DNA of 64,000 nucleotides from Pontiella sulfatireligans (GTDB taxonomy: Bacteria; Verrucomicrobiota; Kiritimatiellia; Kiritimatiellales; Pontiellaceae): the NCBI RefSeq assembly GCF_900890705.1, contig NZ_CAAHFH010000001.1:310001-374000 (forward strand). The letters run 5' to 3'. Shown here in pieces: positions 1 through 8,111 of this stretch; position 1 is the stretch's first letter; the number at the start of each line of letters is the position of its first letter. A program made the position numbers and the translations under genes. The notes beneath the pieces were generated by a model. The model ran no database searches. It saw only the letters and a program-made list of their open reading frames with translations, and was not told the origin of the DNA.

Positions 1-272
1 TCCGCTCCGGCCCGGTTGACCTCTGCAACGCGGTCGGCCAGTCTATGGCGTTCGAGTGTGAAGCGGGTGCCTCCAAAGGTGTTGGTGATGATGATCCGGC
101 TTCCGGCTTCTACGTAGGCTGCCGCCACCGCTTCGACGATTTCGGGGCGTTCCAGATTTAGCGCTTCCGGCGATTCGCCGGGCTTCAATCCCTGCTTTTG
201 CAGTTCCGTTCCCCATGCTCCGTCGATGATGACCGGGCGTTCGTTGAGCAGTTTTTCGATGGTTTGGTGCAT
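1..272 (-). CDS. Homocysteine S-methyltransferase domain protein (partial)
   Basis: The gene runs off the left edge, so only the first 90 codons are visible. They read MHQTIEKLLNERPVIIDGAW, then a GTELQ stretch and IITNTFGG, the N-terminal half of the MetH/BHMT homocysteine-binding barrel (Pfam S-methyl_trans). The enzyme class moves a methyl group to homocysteine to make methionine. The zinc-binding cysteines would lie outside the window. AGGGGA lies 8 bases before the ATG. It is the last visible gene of a leftward run with a desaturase and two UroD-like methyltransferases, so it may be the acceptor-side methyltransferase of the corrinoid pathway, or full MetH. The family call is firm; the role is inferred. 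Confidence 0.85.
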   Translation of the reverse strand, partial: MHQTIEKLLNERPVIIDGAWGTELQKQGLKPGESPEALNLERPEIVEAVAAAYVEAGSRIIITNTFGGTRFTLERHRLADRVAEVNRAGA

Positions 273-350
273 AATTTGTTCCCCTGTTTCAATGGAGCAA
301 ATAAGCTACCTTAAAAATTTGCGGCGCACAAAGAATTTCAGGTCGCCAGA

Positions 351-1382
351 TCAAACTGCGGGATCGAGGGCCTGCTCCGTTTCGGTAGGCGGAAGCGAAG
401 GAGTGTAATAGTAGCCCGGCTCCTTTTTTTGCCGTTTCAGAGTGCAGCGAATTTCTCGCCAGGTCTTAAAAAACCCATCCATGGGAGGGAGATTGCCTTC
501 AATGGCTTTGCGCAGCTTCGGCAGATTATAAAAGGGGATGCCGGCATGCATGTGGTGTTCCACGTGGTAGTCCATTTTCCAGTGCATGAAGAGGGTGAAG
601 GGATCGACCTTTGCCGAGCGGCAGCATAGGCGGAAGTCCGTGGAGTCGGGCTGCAGTCCGGCGTGCTGCGGAATGGTGACGAGCCACGCCAGCCATGTGG
701 CGTAGAACGGGACAGTGAAAATGGCGAGTAGGATCCACAGTTTCAAATAGAGGATTAGCGAGAGGATGCACAGCTGGCCGATGAACACCGCGCGGGAAAA
801 ACCAAAGAGCTGCTTGCGGGCCTTCTGGTCGGTTTCTGGAAAAAGGTGGTTTTCCCAATCGCCGGAAAGCATGCCGAAGCTGTGGCGTAGAATCATGCCG
901 GCACAGGATTGGAAACGCGTGAAATCAAACGTGTAGTATTGAATCCACTGCCAGAGCGTAATTCTATAGGGAAGGGGCACCTCCAGATCCTGATCGCGGT
1001 GAACCGTGGCCATATGGTGGCGGATGTGGCTGGCCCGATAAAAGATGACGTTCTTCCAGGTGATGAATCCGCAGAGGCGCAGGAAAAATTCGTTCAGTCC
1101 TTTGGTTTTAAAAACCGTGCCGTGCGAAAGCTCGTGAATCGCCGCGTGCTCGCCCAAAAAGGTGAAGCACGTGCCGCGGATAAATAGCGCGAGCAGCGTG
1201 AACGGCCAAGGCAGGTGGTAGAATGAATAAACCACTCCTGCGCCGGTCAGCACGGAGAACAGCAGCTGGGGAATGATCTGCAGGAAGCCGCGCGCATCGC
1301 TGCGTTCCATCAGCTTCTTCCGTATCGCCTTGTCGATGGGGATGCGAAGCCAATCCACTTTCTTTTCCATGAGCATTGTCAT
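351..1382 (-). CDS. Membrane di-iron fatty-acid-desaturase-family protein, copy 1
   Basis: 343 residues. All three histidine boxes of the PF00487 desaturase/hydroxylase family are present: HAAIHELSH (79-87), HIRHH (119-123) and HVEHH (273-277), with hydrophobic segments around 37-75 and 195-235. The family binds two irons and uses O2 to desaturate or hydroxylate alkyl chains in the membrane. It lies 19 bases downstream of a UroD-like methyltransferase and before a homocysteine methyltransferase, so its substrate may be linked to the methyl donor handled here rather than to membrane lipid; that is inference. The first ATG (1382) follows GAGG by 8 bases; an ATG four codons later is an alternative. 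A clear paralogue lies at 7107-8108. Confidence 0.85.
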   Translation of the reverse strand: MTMLMEKKVDWLRIPIDKAIRKKLMERSDARGFLQIIPQLLFSVLTGAGVVYSFYHLPWPFTLLALFIRGTCFTFLGEHAAIHELSHGTVFKTKGLNEFFLRLCGFITWKNVIFYRASHIRHHMATVHRDQDLEVPLPYRITLWQWIQYYTFDFTRFQSCAGMILRHSFGMLSGDWENHLFPETDQKARKQLFGFSRAVFIGQLCILSLILYLKLWILLAIFTVPFYATWLAWLVTIPQHAGLQPDSTDFRLCCRSAKVDPFTLFMHWKMDYHVEHHMHAGIPFYNLPKLRKAIEGNLPPMDGFFKTWREIRCTLKRQKKEPGYYYTPSLPPTETEQALDPAV

Positions 1383-1401
1383 GAACGTCTACCTCTCTAC
1401 G

Positions 1402-2550
1402 TTATCGTGCGCCGAATTTGCGGACGGCTTCCTGATAGATCAAAATATTTTCCGGCGGCGTTTTCCCCGTCATGGTGCCTGCGGAGAAAAAGTAGCCGGG
1501 CTCTCGTTTGGCAAGCTTGGCGGTTTCACGCACCATGTCGCGGATCTCATCCGGCGAACCAAAGTTAATGATGTTCGGGTTTTGCATGCAGGCGAAAATG
1601 GTTTTTCCGCTAAACACGTCGAGTACGGTTTCAAGGTCGTTGTTGCCGTCGCAAGCAATCCCGTCAAAGTCGGTGGCGCGGATGCGGTCGAGCAGGGGCA
1701 TCAGGTTGCCGTCGCAGCAGAAAAAAGCTTTCTTGCCGGCGGAGTGGATGATGTCGAGCACTTCATTGTAGTGCGGGAAAATATATTGGTCGTACCATTC
1801 CGGCGGGAACATTGGGCCGTTGGCGCTGCAAAGGTCGTCGTGGCATCCGATCAGCTCAATGTCCGGCGATTCGCACATGGCCGAAAAGTCGCGCTTGGAC
1901 ACTTCAAGGAACTGCAGCAACATTTCCTCGAAACGTTTGGGATCGTCCATGGCGGCCATCATAAAGTTTTCCCAGCCGAAGAGTTCGACCGGCCACATGA
2001 ACAGGGTGTGGTAGTACCAGCCCATCACCATCGTGCTGTCGCCCAGCAGCGTCTGCTTCTCGGCATAGTGGTTTTTGAAAAAGGCCGCGCGCTCGGTTTG
2101 GCTCTGGGTAAAATGGTCCAACGGCTGGAACTCCAGCACCTCCTCCGGAGAGGAACAGGGGTGGTTTTGCATGGTAAGCGTAGGCGAGAAGCCCCAAAAG
2201 GCGCCGTGGGCCTTCATGCCGAGCGCATCGTACATCGAGTTGTACGGACGCGGGGAGGGGGCGCGGGGGAGGGACTTGTAGCGTTCGTTTTCGGGATCGT
2301 CGGTAAAGGTGGCGTCCTCATAGTAGCGCACGAGCGGAAAGTTCCATTCGGCGCAGTCGCCGGGAATGCTGCTGATGGTTGCATCGACATCGAAGTGCTT
2401 GAGCATGCCAATACAGGCGCGGTGCGGTTCGGCCTGCACGTTGTAGTCGAACAGCTGCTCCGCCAAGGCGGGGCAGTCGGGAACATCCCATTGCGGGATG
2501 CGGTCGGTCATTTCGCCGTTCAGCGCGGCGCGTGCTCGTTCTCTGCTCAT
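1402..2550 (-). CDS. UroD/MtaA-like methyltransferase A
   Basis: 382 residues from the ATG at 2550, which has TTGGAG upstream; an in-frame GTG at 2583 has no ribosome site. It belongs to the uroporphyrinogen-decarboxylase superfamily, whose non-heme branch (MtaA, MtbA, CmuA) transfers methyl groups to or from corrinoid proteins. It starts MSRERARAALNGEM, a usual N-terminus for this group. Around residue 270 it reads FFCCDGNL where zinc-dependent members carry H-x-C-G, and it ends with GTMTGKTPPEN, so the metal site differs from canonical MtaA. It is probably co-transcribed with methyltransferase B upstream and desaturase 1 downstream. The substrate is unknown. Confidence 0.8.
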   Translation of the reverse strand: MSRERARAALNGEMTDRIPQWDVPDCPALAEQLFDYNVQAEPHRACIGMLKHFDVDATISSIPGDCAEWNFPLVRYYEDATFTDDPENERYKSLPRAPSPRPYNSMYDALGMKAHGAFWGFSPTLTMQNHPCSSPEEVLEFQPLDHFTQSQTERAAFFKNHYAEKQTLLGDSTMVMGWYYHTLFMWPVELFGWENFMMAAMDDPKRFEEMLLQFLEVSKRDFSAMCESPDIELIGCHDDLCSANGPMFPPEWYDQYIFPHYNEVLDIIHSAGKKAFFCCDGNLMPLLDRIRATDFDGIACDGNNDLETVLDVFSGKTIFACMQNPNIINFGSPDEIRDMVRETAKLAKREPGYFFSAGTMTGKTPPENILIYQEAVRKFGAR

Positions 2551-2567
2551 ATCCAAAGCTCCAATTA

Positions 2568-2633
2568 TTAAACACGAAGACACAAAGTTCGCGAAGGACT
2601 GATGCTTAGTGTTCTTAGTGTCTTTGTGTTTAA
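2568..2633. repeat. Imperfect inverted word-like repeat (AACACGAAGACAC class)
   Basis: The left arm at 2568-2587 (TTAAACACGAAGACACAAAG) pairs with the right arm at 2614-2633 with only two mismatches. It lies between methyltransferases A and B, just before the start of A, and related units occur at 9370-9452 and about 16331-16362. As RNA it would form a long hairpin between two co-directional genes and so could be a processing or attenuation site; no T-run follows. Confidence 0.75.
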
Positions 2634-2634
2634 T

Positions 2635-3690
2635 TTATCTGCGTGCCAGCTCCTTGTAGACCTCGTTGTAGTAGAGGGCGTTTTCGACGGGGGTGTTGGC
2701 GGGGATGTGGTTGCCGACGGCCATGATGAAGCCGGGGCAGTGCTTGCCGATATCCATGCAACGCTGCACCTCGGCGCGGATCTGCTCCTTGGTTCCGCCG
2801 AGCAGGATGCGCGTGTCGGCGTTGCCGATGAAGGCGTGGGTTTTTCCATAATTATCGGCTATGTATTTCATATCCGTCGTCGGTTCCATCACGAAGGCGT
2901 CAACGCCAACTTTGGCTATGTCGTCGATGAACATGGTGTAGTTCCCATCGGAGGTGTAGATCAGTTTTTTGCCGCTTTCGTGGATCGGGTCGAAGAGCTT
3001 TTTATAGTTCGGGAAAATATATTCGCGGTACCAGTCCGGCGAGCAGAACGGGCCGGAGGTCCAGACAATGTCGTCGTGGATCATCACGCACGGCGCGTCG
3101 GAATCGGCCAGGGCGTTGAAGTATTGCTGGATCCACGAAGTGTAGCGGTTGGTCATTTCACCGAACTCTTTTGCATCGGCCATGGCCATCAGCATCATGT
3201 CCCAGCCAAAGATTTCAATCAGGCCGGACATCAACGAAACATAGATGCCGGTCATGTTGACGGTGTCGGGATAGCGTTTGCAGAGCATGGCGTAGTGCTC
3301 ATTGTATTCTTTGACCAGCGTGGCGTGGTCGCGCGGGCCGTAGACCGCCCAAGGGTCAAAGGCCAGCACCTCATCGGGATCATCGAACGGGCATTCGACA
3401 TCATCGCAGCGATCGCTCCCGGCGGATGCATATTCGGCATGGCCCATTTTAGTGCGGCATTCTTCGATGACCTGGCAATGCGTCAGGATCGACCAAAACA
3501 TGCCGTAGTCCCATTCCTTCACAAACTTGTTTCCGGCGGCATTGCGTTCCTGCTGTGTCGATGCGGTGGAGAGGTGGGAGCCCGTTACGGCATTGAGCAG
3601 ATCCCAGTGAAACTCCGGTGAATATTCTGTCCGCGGCACCTTCGGCGGCATTTCCAGATTTAGCGCGGCCCATCCGTTCTCATAACTCAT
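2635..3690 (-). CDS. UroD/MtaA-like methyltransferase B
   Basis: 351 residues from the ATG at 3690, which follows GGGGAAAG by 4 bases; a TTG at 3723 in the same frame lacks a ribosome site. It is a UroD-superfamily protein of the corrinoid methyltransferase type, related to its downstream neighbour A (shared GWDMM/GWENFM and DWYREYIFPNY/EWYDQYIFPHY stretches). The usual zinc motif position reads IYTSDGNY, and the C-terminus has VGNHIPANTPVEN. It is first in a leftward run B-A-desaturase-homocysteine methyltransferase and is divergent from an AraC gene. A and B may be subfunctionalised paralogues acting on one donor; that is inference. Confidence 0.8.
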   Translation of the reverse strand: MSYENGWAALNLEMPPKVPRTEYSPEFHWDLLNAVTGSHLSTASTQQERNAAGNKFVKEWDYGMFWSILTHCQVIEECRTKMGHAEYASAGSDRCDDVECPFDDPDEVLAFDPWAVYGPRDHATLVKEYNEHYAMLCKRYPDTVNMTGIYVSLMSGLIEIFGWDMMLMAMADAKEFGEMTNRYTSWIQQYFNALADSDAPCVMIHDDIVWTSGPFCSPDWYREYIFPNYKKLFDPIHESGKKLIYTSDGNYTMFIDDIAKVGVDAFVMEPTTDMKYIADNYGKTHAFIGNADTRILLGGTKEQIRAEVQRCMDIGKHCPGFIMAVGNHIPANTPVENALYYNEVYKELARR

Positions 3691-3809
3691 CGTCTTTCCC
3701 CATGGCTTGGTTTCATAACTCAATACGCATTATTAGGATCGACTTTAAGCATTCAATCCGCGAATGATGCATAATTCTTCAAAGTTGAACAAATCACGGA
3801 TTTAATGCA
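3691..3809. promoter_or_regulatory. Divergent intergenic region between AraC regulator and methyltransferase operon
   Basis: This 119-base gap separates two divergent genes and must hold both promoters. Half-site-like repeats are visible: AATCCGCGAATGATGCAT near 3755 and CACGGATTTAATGCAT near 3795 share core words in the same orientation, as AraC-family direct-repeat operators do. No convincing -35/-10 pair can be assigned by eye. Confidence 0.4.
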
Positions 3810-4646
3810 TTGGAAAAACGACGGGAAATTGAATCGGTTCGGATGAGGCTGATTGAGGCGGGCCATTGCCGGCTTTCCAGCAACTGGAACTATAAACGGC
3901 TTTCGAGCCCGTTTTCGCGCATTTATCTAATCGAAGAAGGCGAGGCCGTGCTTCGGCATTCCGGCCAAACCCACCATTTGAAAGCCGGCGACCTTCATCT
4001 GGTTCCCTGCCATGTAACCGCCGACTACCAGTGCCCTGAATCCCACACGCAATATTTTGTTGGATTAACGATGACGCTCGCGACGGGAACCGACTTGTTT
4101 GGAATCCACCGTTGCGAGCCGACGCTGCCAGCCGAGAAGGTTCATTATGAAATCTTTAAACGGCTGGTGGATTTGATCCAGCCGCTGACCGGAAAGTTTG
4201 GCCGATTGGCCAGCGTCAACCTGCCGATGTTTGTTGAGCTCGAAGCACGAGGGCTGGCGATGCAGTTGGCTGCGTCGTTTTTGAAGCACGCCAATGAGGC
4301 GGTCGAGGTCGCGTTGGAGAAAGACCGGCGGTTTGCTCCGATCCTCCAGTTTGTTGATGAAAACCTGCAACGCGATATTGCGCTGGAAACGCTGGCCGGG
4401 CTGGCCGGGCTGACGCCGACCTATTTTTCCGACCTCTTCTTCAAGACCCAGGGCGTGCGTCCGGTGGAGTTCATCAACCGTCGACGCATTGAGCGCGCTC
4501 AGCTCCTGCTGGGTTCCACCGATCTAACCATTCAGGAAATCGCATCCGCCGTCGGCATTAACAGCCCCGCTTATTTTTCGAGGCTGTTTAACCGGATCTC
4601 TGGAGTGCCCGCGCGACGCTACCGGAAGCTGCTGCTGGATCTCTAA
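3810..4646 (+). CDS. AraC-family transcriptional regulator 1
   Basis: 278 residues. The N-terminal half (about 20-150) has the cupin-like ligand domain of AraC proteins (LIEEGEAVLRH, HHLKAGDLHLVPCH). The C-terminal 100 residues carry the double helix-turn-helix, ending in the signature IQEIASAVGINSPAYFSRLF and a PARRYR tail. It is divergent from the methyltransferase B-A-desaturase run and probably controls it in response to the methylated substrate. The reading frame opens with TTG at 3810; an ATG at 3843 is equally possible, as neither has a strong ribosome site. Its stop overlaps the convergent CobW gene by 4 bases. Confidence 0.85.
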   Translation: MEKRREIESVRMRLIEAGHCRLSSNWNYKRLSSPFSRIYLIEEGEAVLRHSGQTHHLKAGDLHLVPCHVTADYQCPESHTQYFVGLTMTLATGTDLFGIHRCEPTLPAEKVHYEIFKRLVDLIQPLTGKFGRLASVNLPMFVELEARGLAMQLAASFLKHANEAVEVALEKDRRFAPILQFVDENLQRDIALETLAGLAGLTPTYFSDLFFKTQGVRPVEFINRRRIERAQLLLGSTDLTIQEIASAVGINSPAYFSRLFNRISGVPARRYRKLLLDL

Positions 4647-5545
4647 GCAATGGCACAGCCTGGCAAGGCCATCGCCTGCTGATGGATCTGCTCCGCCGTT
4701 TCGCCTCGGCAGATCCATGCAAGACCATAGCTTTCTCTGATGGTGGCCGGCTTGTGGGAAAATCCGGCTTTTGAATAGTCGAAATAGAGCGGGCCGTCCG
4801 CGGTAGGGATGTATCCTTTTACCCGATAGACGTCTTCTTCGTTTCTTAAGATGAAATCTTCCAGCTGTTGGGCATCCACTTCGCTTGAAAAGGTCAACGC
4901 AAAGGCGGAGTAGCGCGGATCTCTGCATTTTGCATATTCGCCATGCAGTTCGCTATGGGTGGAGCGGGGGCCAAAGATGGGGAAATCAGCTGCACCCTTT
5001 ATGCAGCGCACCAGGTTAACATCCGCTTTGATGCCACGCACGGCCCGTTCGGTGTCGGCGAGCTGTGCTTCATCGAACAGGTCGCATTTGTTGAGCAGCA
5101 CCAGATCGGCGGCTTCCACTTGGTGGATAATGTTCGGCAGGGTGTGGATCAGGCGCAGAAAACTGCGCGGCTCCACAATGCTGATGATGCTGGCCAGTTC
5201 GAAGTGTTGGTCGAGCCGGGTTTCTTTCAGCATGTCGGCGATTACGCGCGGATCCGCCATGCCGCTGGCTTCGATCACTACGCCCTCGGCATCCGGGTGC
5301 TGTTCGTGGATTTTCGTCAGTTGCCCGATGAATTCGGTGACGAGGCATTTGCAGAAAATGCTCCCGCCCGGGATGGAGACCACGTCCGGGTTCTCCTCCG
5401 AAACAATGGCGCCATCCACGTCCAGCGCAGAAAACTCATTGACTAGGTAGATCCATTTACGGTCGCGGTTTTCCGCTACGCTACGCTTCAGCAGCGTGGT
5501 TTTTCCCGCTCCAAGGAATCCAGTAATTAAACAAATCGGAATCAT
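4643..5545 (-). CDS. CobW/COG0523-family GTPase (metal chaperone type)
   Basis: 300 residues from the ATG at 5545, which follows AAAGGAA by 7 bases. It has the Walker A motif GFLGAGKT (9-16), an NKCD guanine motif (152-155) and the C-terminal CobW domain. The family normally carries a C-x-C-C metal motif; here it reads CKCL (cysteines 65 and 67), so one cysteine is missing. COG0523 proteins insert zinc or cobalt into client enzymes or act around cobalamin. Between a UroD-thioredoxin fusion and a B12 locus, a likely client is a zinc methyltransferase or the corrinoid system; this is inferred. It is the last gene of the leftward run from the symporter. Confidence 0.85.
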   Translation of the reverse strand: MIPICLITGFLGAGKTTLLKRSVAENRDRKWIYLVNEFSALDVDGAIVSEENPDVVSIPGGSIFCKCLVTEFIGQLTKIHEQHPDAEGVVIEASGMADPRVIADMLKETRLDQHFELASIISIVEPRSFLRLIHTLPNIIHQVEAADLVLLNKCDLFDEAQLADTERAVRGIKADVNLVRCIKGAADFPIFGPRSTHSELHGEYAKCRDPRYSAFALTFSSEVDAQQLEDFILRNEEDVYRVKGYIPTADGPLYFDYSKAGFSHKPATIRESYGLAWICRGETAEQIHQQAMALPGCAIA

Positions 5546-5558
5546 GGCAAAGTTCCTT

Positions 5559-5627
5559 TGGGTTGAAGGTCGGAAAGTCAAAGGTCGAAAGTCACGGCAC
5601 TAATCTTCGGCTTTCGATCTTCAGACT
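5559..5627. repeat. Word-like imperfect inverted repeat (AAAGTC/GAAAG class)
   Basis: Between the CobW gene and the UroD-thioredoxin gene the sequence repeats the words GGTCGGAAAGTCAAAGGTCG and, inverted, CTTTCGATCTTCAGACTTT, making an imperfect palindrome. It belongs to the same type of word-like repeats seen throughout the window and codes for nothing visible. Confidence 0.6.
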
Positions 5628-7007
5628 TTATGCTCTCACACTCATTTTTGCCATAGCGGCTTGCTCAATGGCCTTAACCAGCGTGGTTTGATCGGGGATG
5701 ATCGAGGCAAAGGTTGGTTCGCCGTTGATGCAGATGGTCGGCAGGTTTTTGACGCCCAGTTTGACCATCATGCCAATGCCTTCGCGGACTTTAATTTTAT
5801 GTTCGTTGATCCATACCTTGACCATTGTTTTGTCGGCGGCCTTTTGTACGGCTTCCATCATATACTGGCACGGGGCGCAGGAGGTGGAGTCCAGCGTGAT
5901 CACATCCACGACTACTGCGCGGGCGCCATGATAGTCGGGCAGTTCGACGTCATCAAACGAATCCGCATCCTTGGCCTGCAGCGATTTGGCTGCTTCGCGG
6001 GCATATTCATCGTGAACCATCTCGGAAACAGCCTGCAGGTTCTTAACCGGAACGGCGTAGGGGAGGTCGCATCCGGGAGCGAGGATGAAGCCTTTGCTTC
6101 CGCTCTTTTCCATAATGTCGAGCGTTTCCATTTTGGCGTCGGATTCGTCGCCCAGCAGCAATACGGCAGTCAGCTTAATATTTCCGCCAAACGACTTGCC
6201 TTGCGCTTCGCAGAGCTGGCGCAGATGCGTCATATCGATCTGTTCGTCCACCGAAATGTTATCTGCCGTGGTTTGGGTCATGACTTCGAGGTTGCGGGTA
6301 ACATCGCCACAGACAAAGATGGAGGAAATGCCGCCTCGGGCACGGATGTGGTCATACACTTTGTTCATGAACGGCGTGACGAACTGCGCGAAATGATCCG
6401 GCGAAATCTGGCTCGTCATCGGGTCTACCACGGCGATTACATCTGCGCCGTGATCAAGGTAGATGTCGGCGGATTTGATGCAGATATCGGCACAGTAATC
6501 AATCACAGCACAGACTTCGTCCTCTTCGTCATACATATCGAGAAAGATGTCGTTGCCGAGCAGGTGGAGGGCCAGGGTGAACGGCCCGCAAATGAGGCCA
6601 TACAGCGCGGTGTCGTCGCCAATGTCCTTCTTGAGCGTTTTCAGCGCCTCCACCACAATGGGGAAGCGGCCTTTGGTTTCGTCGAGCTCCGGCAGGTCGG
6701 CAATCTTCTTGCCCTGAGCCAGCGGGTGGCTGGTCACCGCGGGAGGCACTTCGTCGGCCCAGTGCAGGCTGCATCCGAGGATTTCCGCTTCAATCTGCAG
6801 GTCAAACATGACGGGAAGACCGTCTGGGTTATATAGCGATTTTGCTTTCTTGAGACCTTCGATAATCAGGTCGGCCGACTTTAAATATTCCGTTGCGGTC
6901 TTTTCAATGAGAAAGCCGCCATGGCATCCCACAAAGGGGAGCCATGCGGTACGTTCGGTTTCTTTGCCTTTAATTGCGTCTAAAAGTATCTGTTTGCCTG
7001 TCATCAT
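5628..7007 (-). CDS. UroD/MtaA-like methyltransferase fused to a thioredoxin-fold domain
   Basis: 459 residues from ATG 7007 (an adjacent ATG at 7004 shares the same AAGGAG site). Residues 1 to about 345 are a UroD-type corrinoid methyltransferase. The cysteines of the zinc motif are in place as FVCGD and GCDLPY, the latter like the MtaA/MtbA C-terminal zinc cysteine. Residues about 365-459 form a thioredoxin-like domain with a CAPC motif (377-380) and a cis-proline loop NLPT. Such a fusion suggests redox control or disulfide repair of the zinc thiolates, or delivery of reducing equivalents. It lies between desaturase 2 and the CobW GTPase and has the best-preserved zinc site of the four homologues here. 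Confidence 0.85.
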   Translation of the reverse strand: MMTGKQILLDAIKGKETERTAWLPFVGCHGGFLIEKTATEYLKSADLIIEGLKKAKSLYNPDGLPVMFDLQIEAEILGCSLHWADEVPPAVTSHPLAQGKKIADLPELDETKGRFPIVVEALKTLKKDIGDDTALYGLICGPFTLALHLLGNDIFLDMYDEEDEVCAVIDYCADICIKSADIYLDHGADVIAVVDPMTSQISPDHFAQFVTPFMNKVYDHIRARGGISSIFVCGDVTRNLEVMTQTTADNISVDEQIDMTHLRQLCEAQGKSFGGNIKLTAVLLLGDESDAKMETLDIMEKSGSKGFILAPGCDLPYAVPVKNLQAVSEMVHDEYAREAAKSLQAKDADSFDDVELPDYHGARAVVVDVITLDSTSCAPCQYMMEAVQKAADKTMVKVWINEHKIKVREGIGMMVKLGVKNLPTICINGEPTFASIIPDQTTLVKAIEQAAMAKMSVRA

Positions 7008-7106
7008 GGTCTCCTTGTTTAAATGGTGGAACAAGGATACGGTTTTAAGAAAAGCAGGATAGGACGGATCAGGATTGCAATGGTACGATCTTGCTGGAAT
7101 GTCGAT

Positions 7107-8108
7107 TTAATGCGAGGGAGAGTTCGGAAGTTTCGAAGCAACAACATAGGACGGGTCGATCCGTTGCTTCCGCATGATCGGGAGCAGTTTTGACCAGGTG
7201 GTTATGAGTCCGTCGTATTCCGGAAGATCGTGCTCAATGGTCTTGCGCAGCTTCTTCAGATTAAAGAAAGGAACGCCGGCGTTCATGTGGTGCTCCACGT
7301 GGTAGTCCATCTGCCAATGCAGGTAGCGCACAAACGGGTGAACTTTGACGGAGCGGCAGTTGAGCCGGAAGTCCGGGACGTCCGCCGGCAGACCGGCATG
7401 TTGAGGCACGGTTACCGCCCACGCGAGAATGCTGCCAATGAACGGAGCGAAGGTGAAAAGAAACAACAGAATCCACTGGCCGGATAGAATGAATGCAGCG
7501 GCCAGGGCCAATTGACCCGTCAGAACCATTCGCGCCCAGTTGAACAGTTTCCGGCGCAGTTTGGGATCCGATTCAGGGAAGAGGCGATGCTCCCATTCGC
7601 CCTTCAGGGTGCCGAAGCTGTGGCGACAAATAATGCCGGTTTTTTGAAGCATGCGCTTGAAGTCGATCGTCCAGTAGCCGAGCCATTCCCATCGGCTCAC
7701 CGTCCAGGGCAGCTCAACTTCCAAGTCTCGGCCCGTATGGACGGTAACCTGATGGTGCTGCATGTGGCTGGCGCGGTAGAGCACAAAGTTGATCCAGGTG
7801 ATAAACGAAAAAAGCCGGATGAAAAATTCGTTCAGCGCTTTGGTTTTGAAGGGGGTGCCGTGCGAAAGCTCGTGGATGGCCGCGTGGTCGCCCAAAAAGG
7901 TGCAGCCCATTCCGTGGATGTAAACCGCCAGCAGCGTGATCGGCCACGCCCAATGATGGAATGAATAATAGGCCAGCGTCCCGGTTGCGATGGATAGAGC
8001 AATGACGGAGAGGCATTGCGCCAGCCCTTTTGCATCGCTGCGCTTGGTTAGCTCCCGCATCACTCCTTTCTCCATGGGCGTGCGATACCAGTTGATTCGT
8101 TCTTCCAT
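7107..8108 (-). CDS. Membrane di-iron fatty-acid-desaturase-family protein, copy 2
   Basis: 333 residues with the same three boxes as copy 1: HAAIHELSH, HMQHH and HVEHH. The proteins align end to end, including WYRTPMEK against WLRIPIDK at the N-terminus and a shared NLxKLRK C-terminal stretch, so the pair arose by duplication. The ATG is 3 bases after the stop of methyltransferase D, and its GGGAAG ribosome site overlaps that stop, so the two are probably translationally coupled. That coupling argues that desaturase and methyltransferase act on the same or successive substrates. Confidence 0.85.
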   Translation of the reverse strand: MEERINWYRTPMEKGVMRELTKRSDAKGLAQCLSVIALSIATGTLAYYSFHHWAWPITLLAVYIHGMGCTFLGDHAAIHELSHGTPFKTKALNEFFIRLFSFITWINFVLYRASHMQHHQVTVHTGRDLEVELPWTVSRWEWLGYWTIDFKRMLQKTGIICRHSFGTLKGEWEHRLFPESDPKLRRKLFNWARMVLTGQLALAAAFILSGQWILLFLFTFAPFIGSILAWAVTVPQHAGLPADVPDFRLNCRSVKVHPFVRYLHWQMDYHVEHHMNAGVPFFNLKKLRKTIEHDLPEYDGLITTWSKLLPIMRKQRIDPSYVVASKLPNSPSH

Positions 8109-8111
8109 GGT

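Noticed and set aside
1273-2571. Long rightward frame (432 codons) opposite methyltransferase A
   Set aside because: It lies antisense to a gene with clear family motifs, has no recognisable protein features and results from GC-rich codon use. The same applies to rightward frames at 2602-3621 and 5661-6836 and to 8187-9065.
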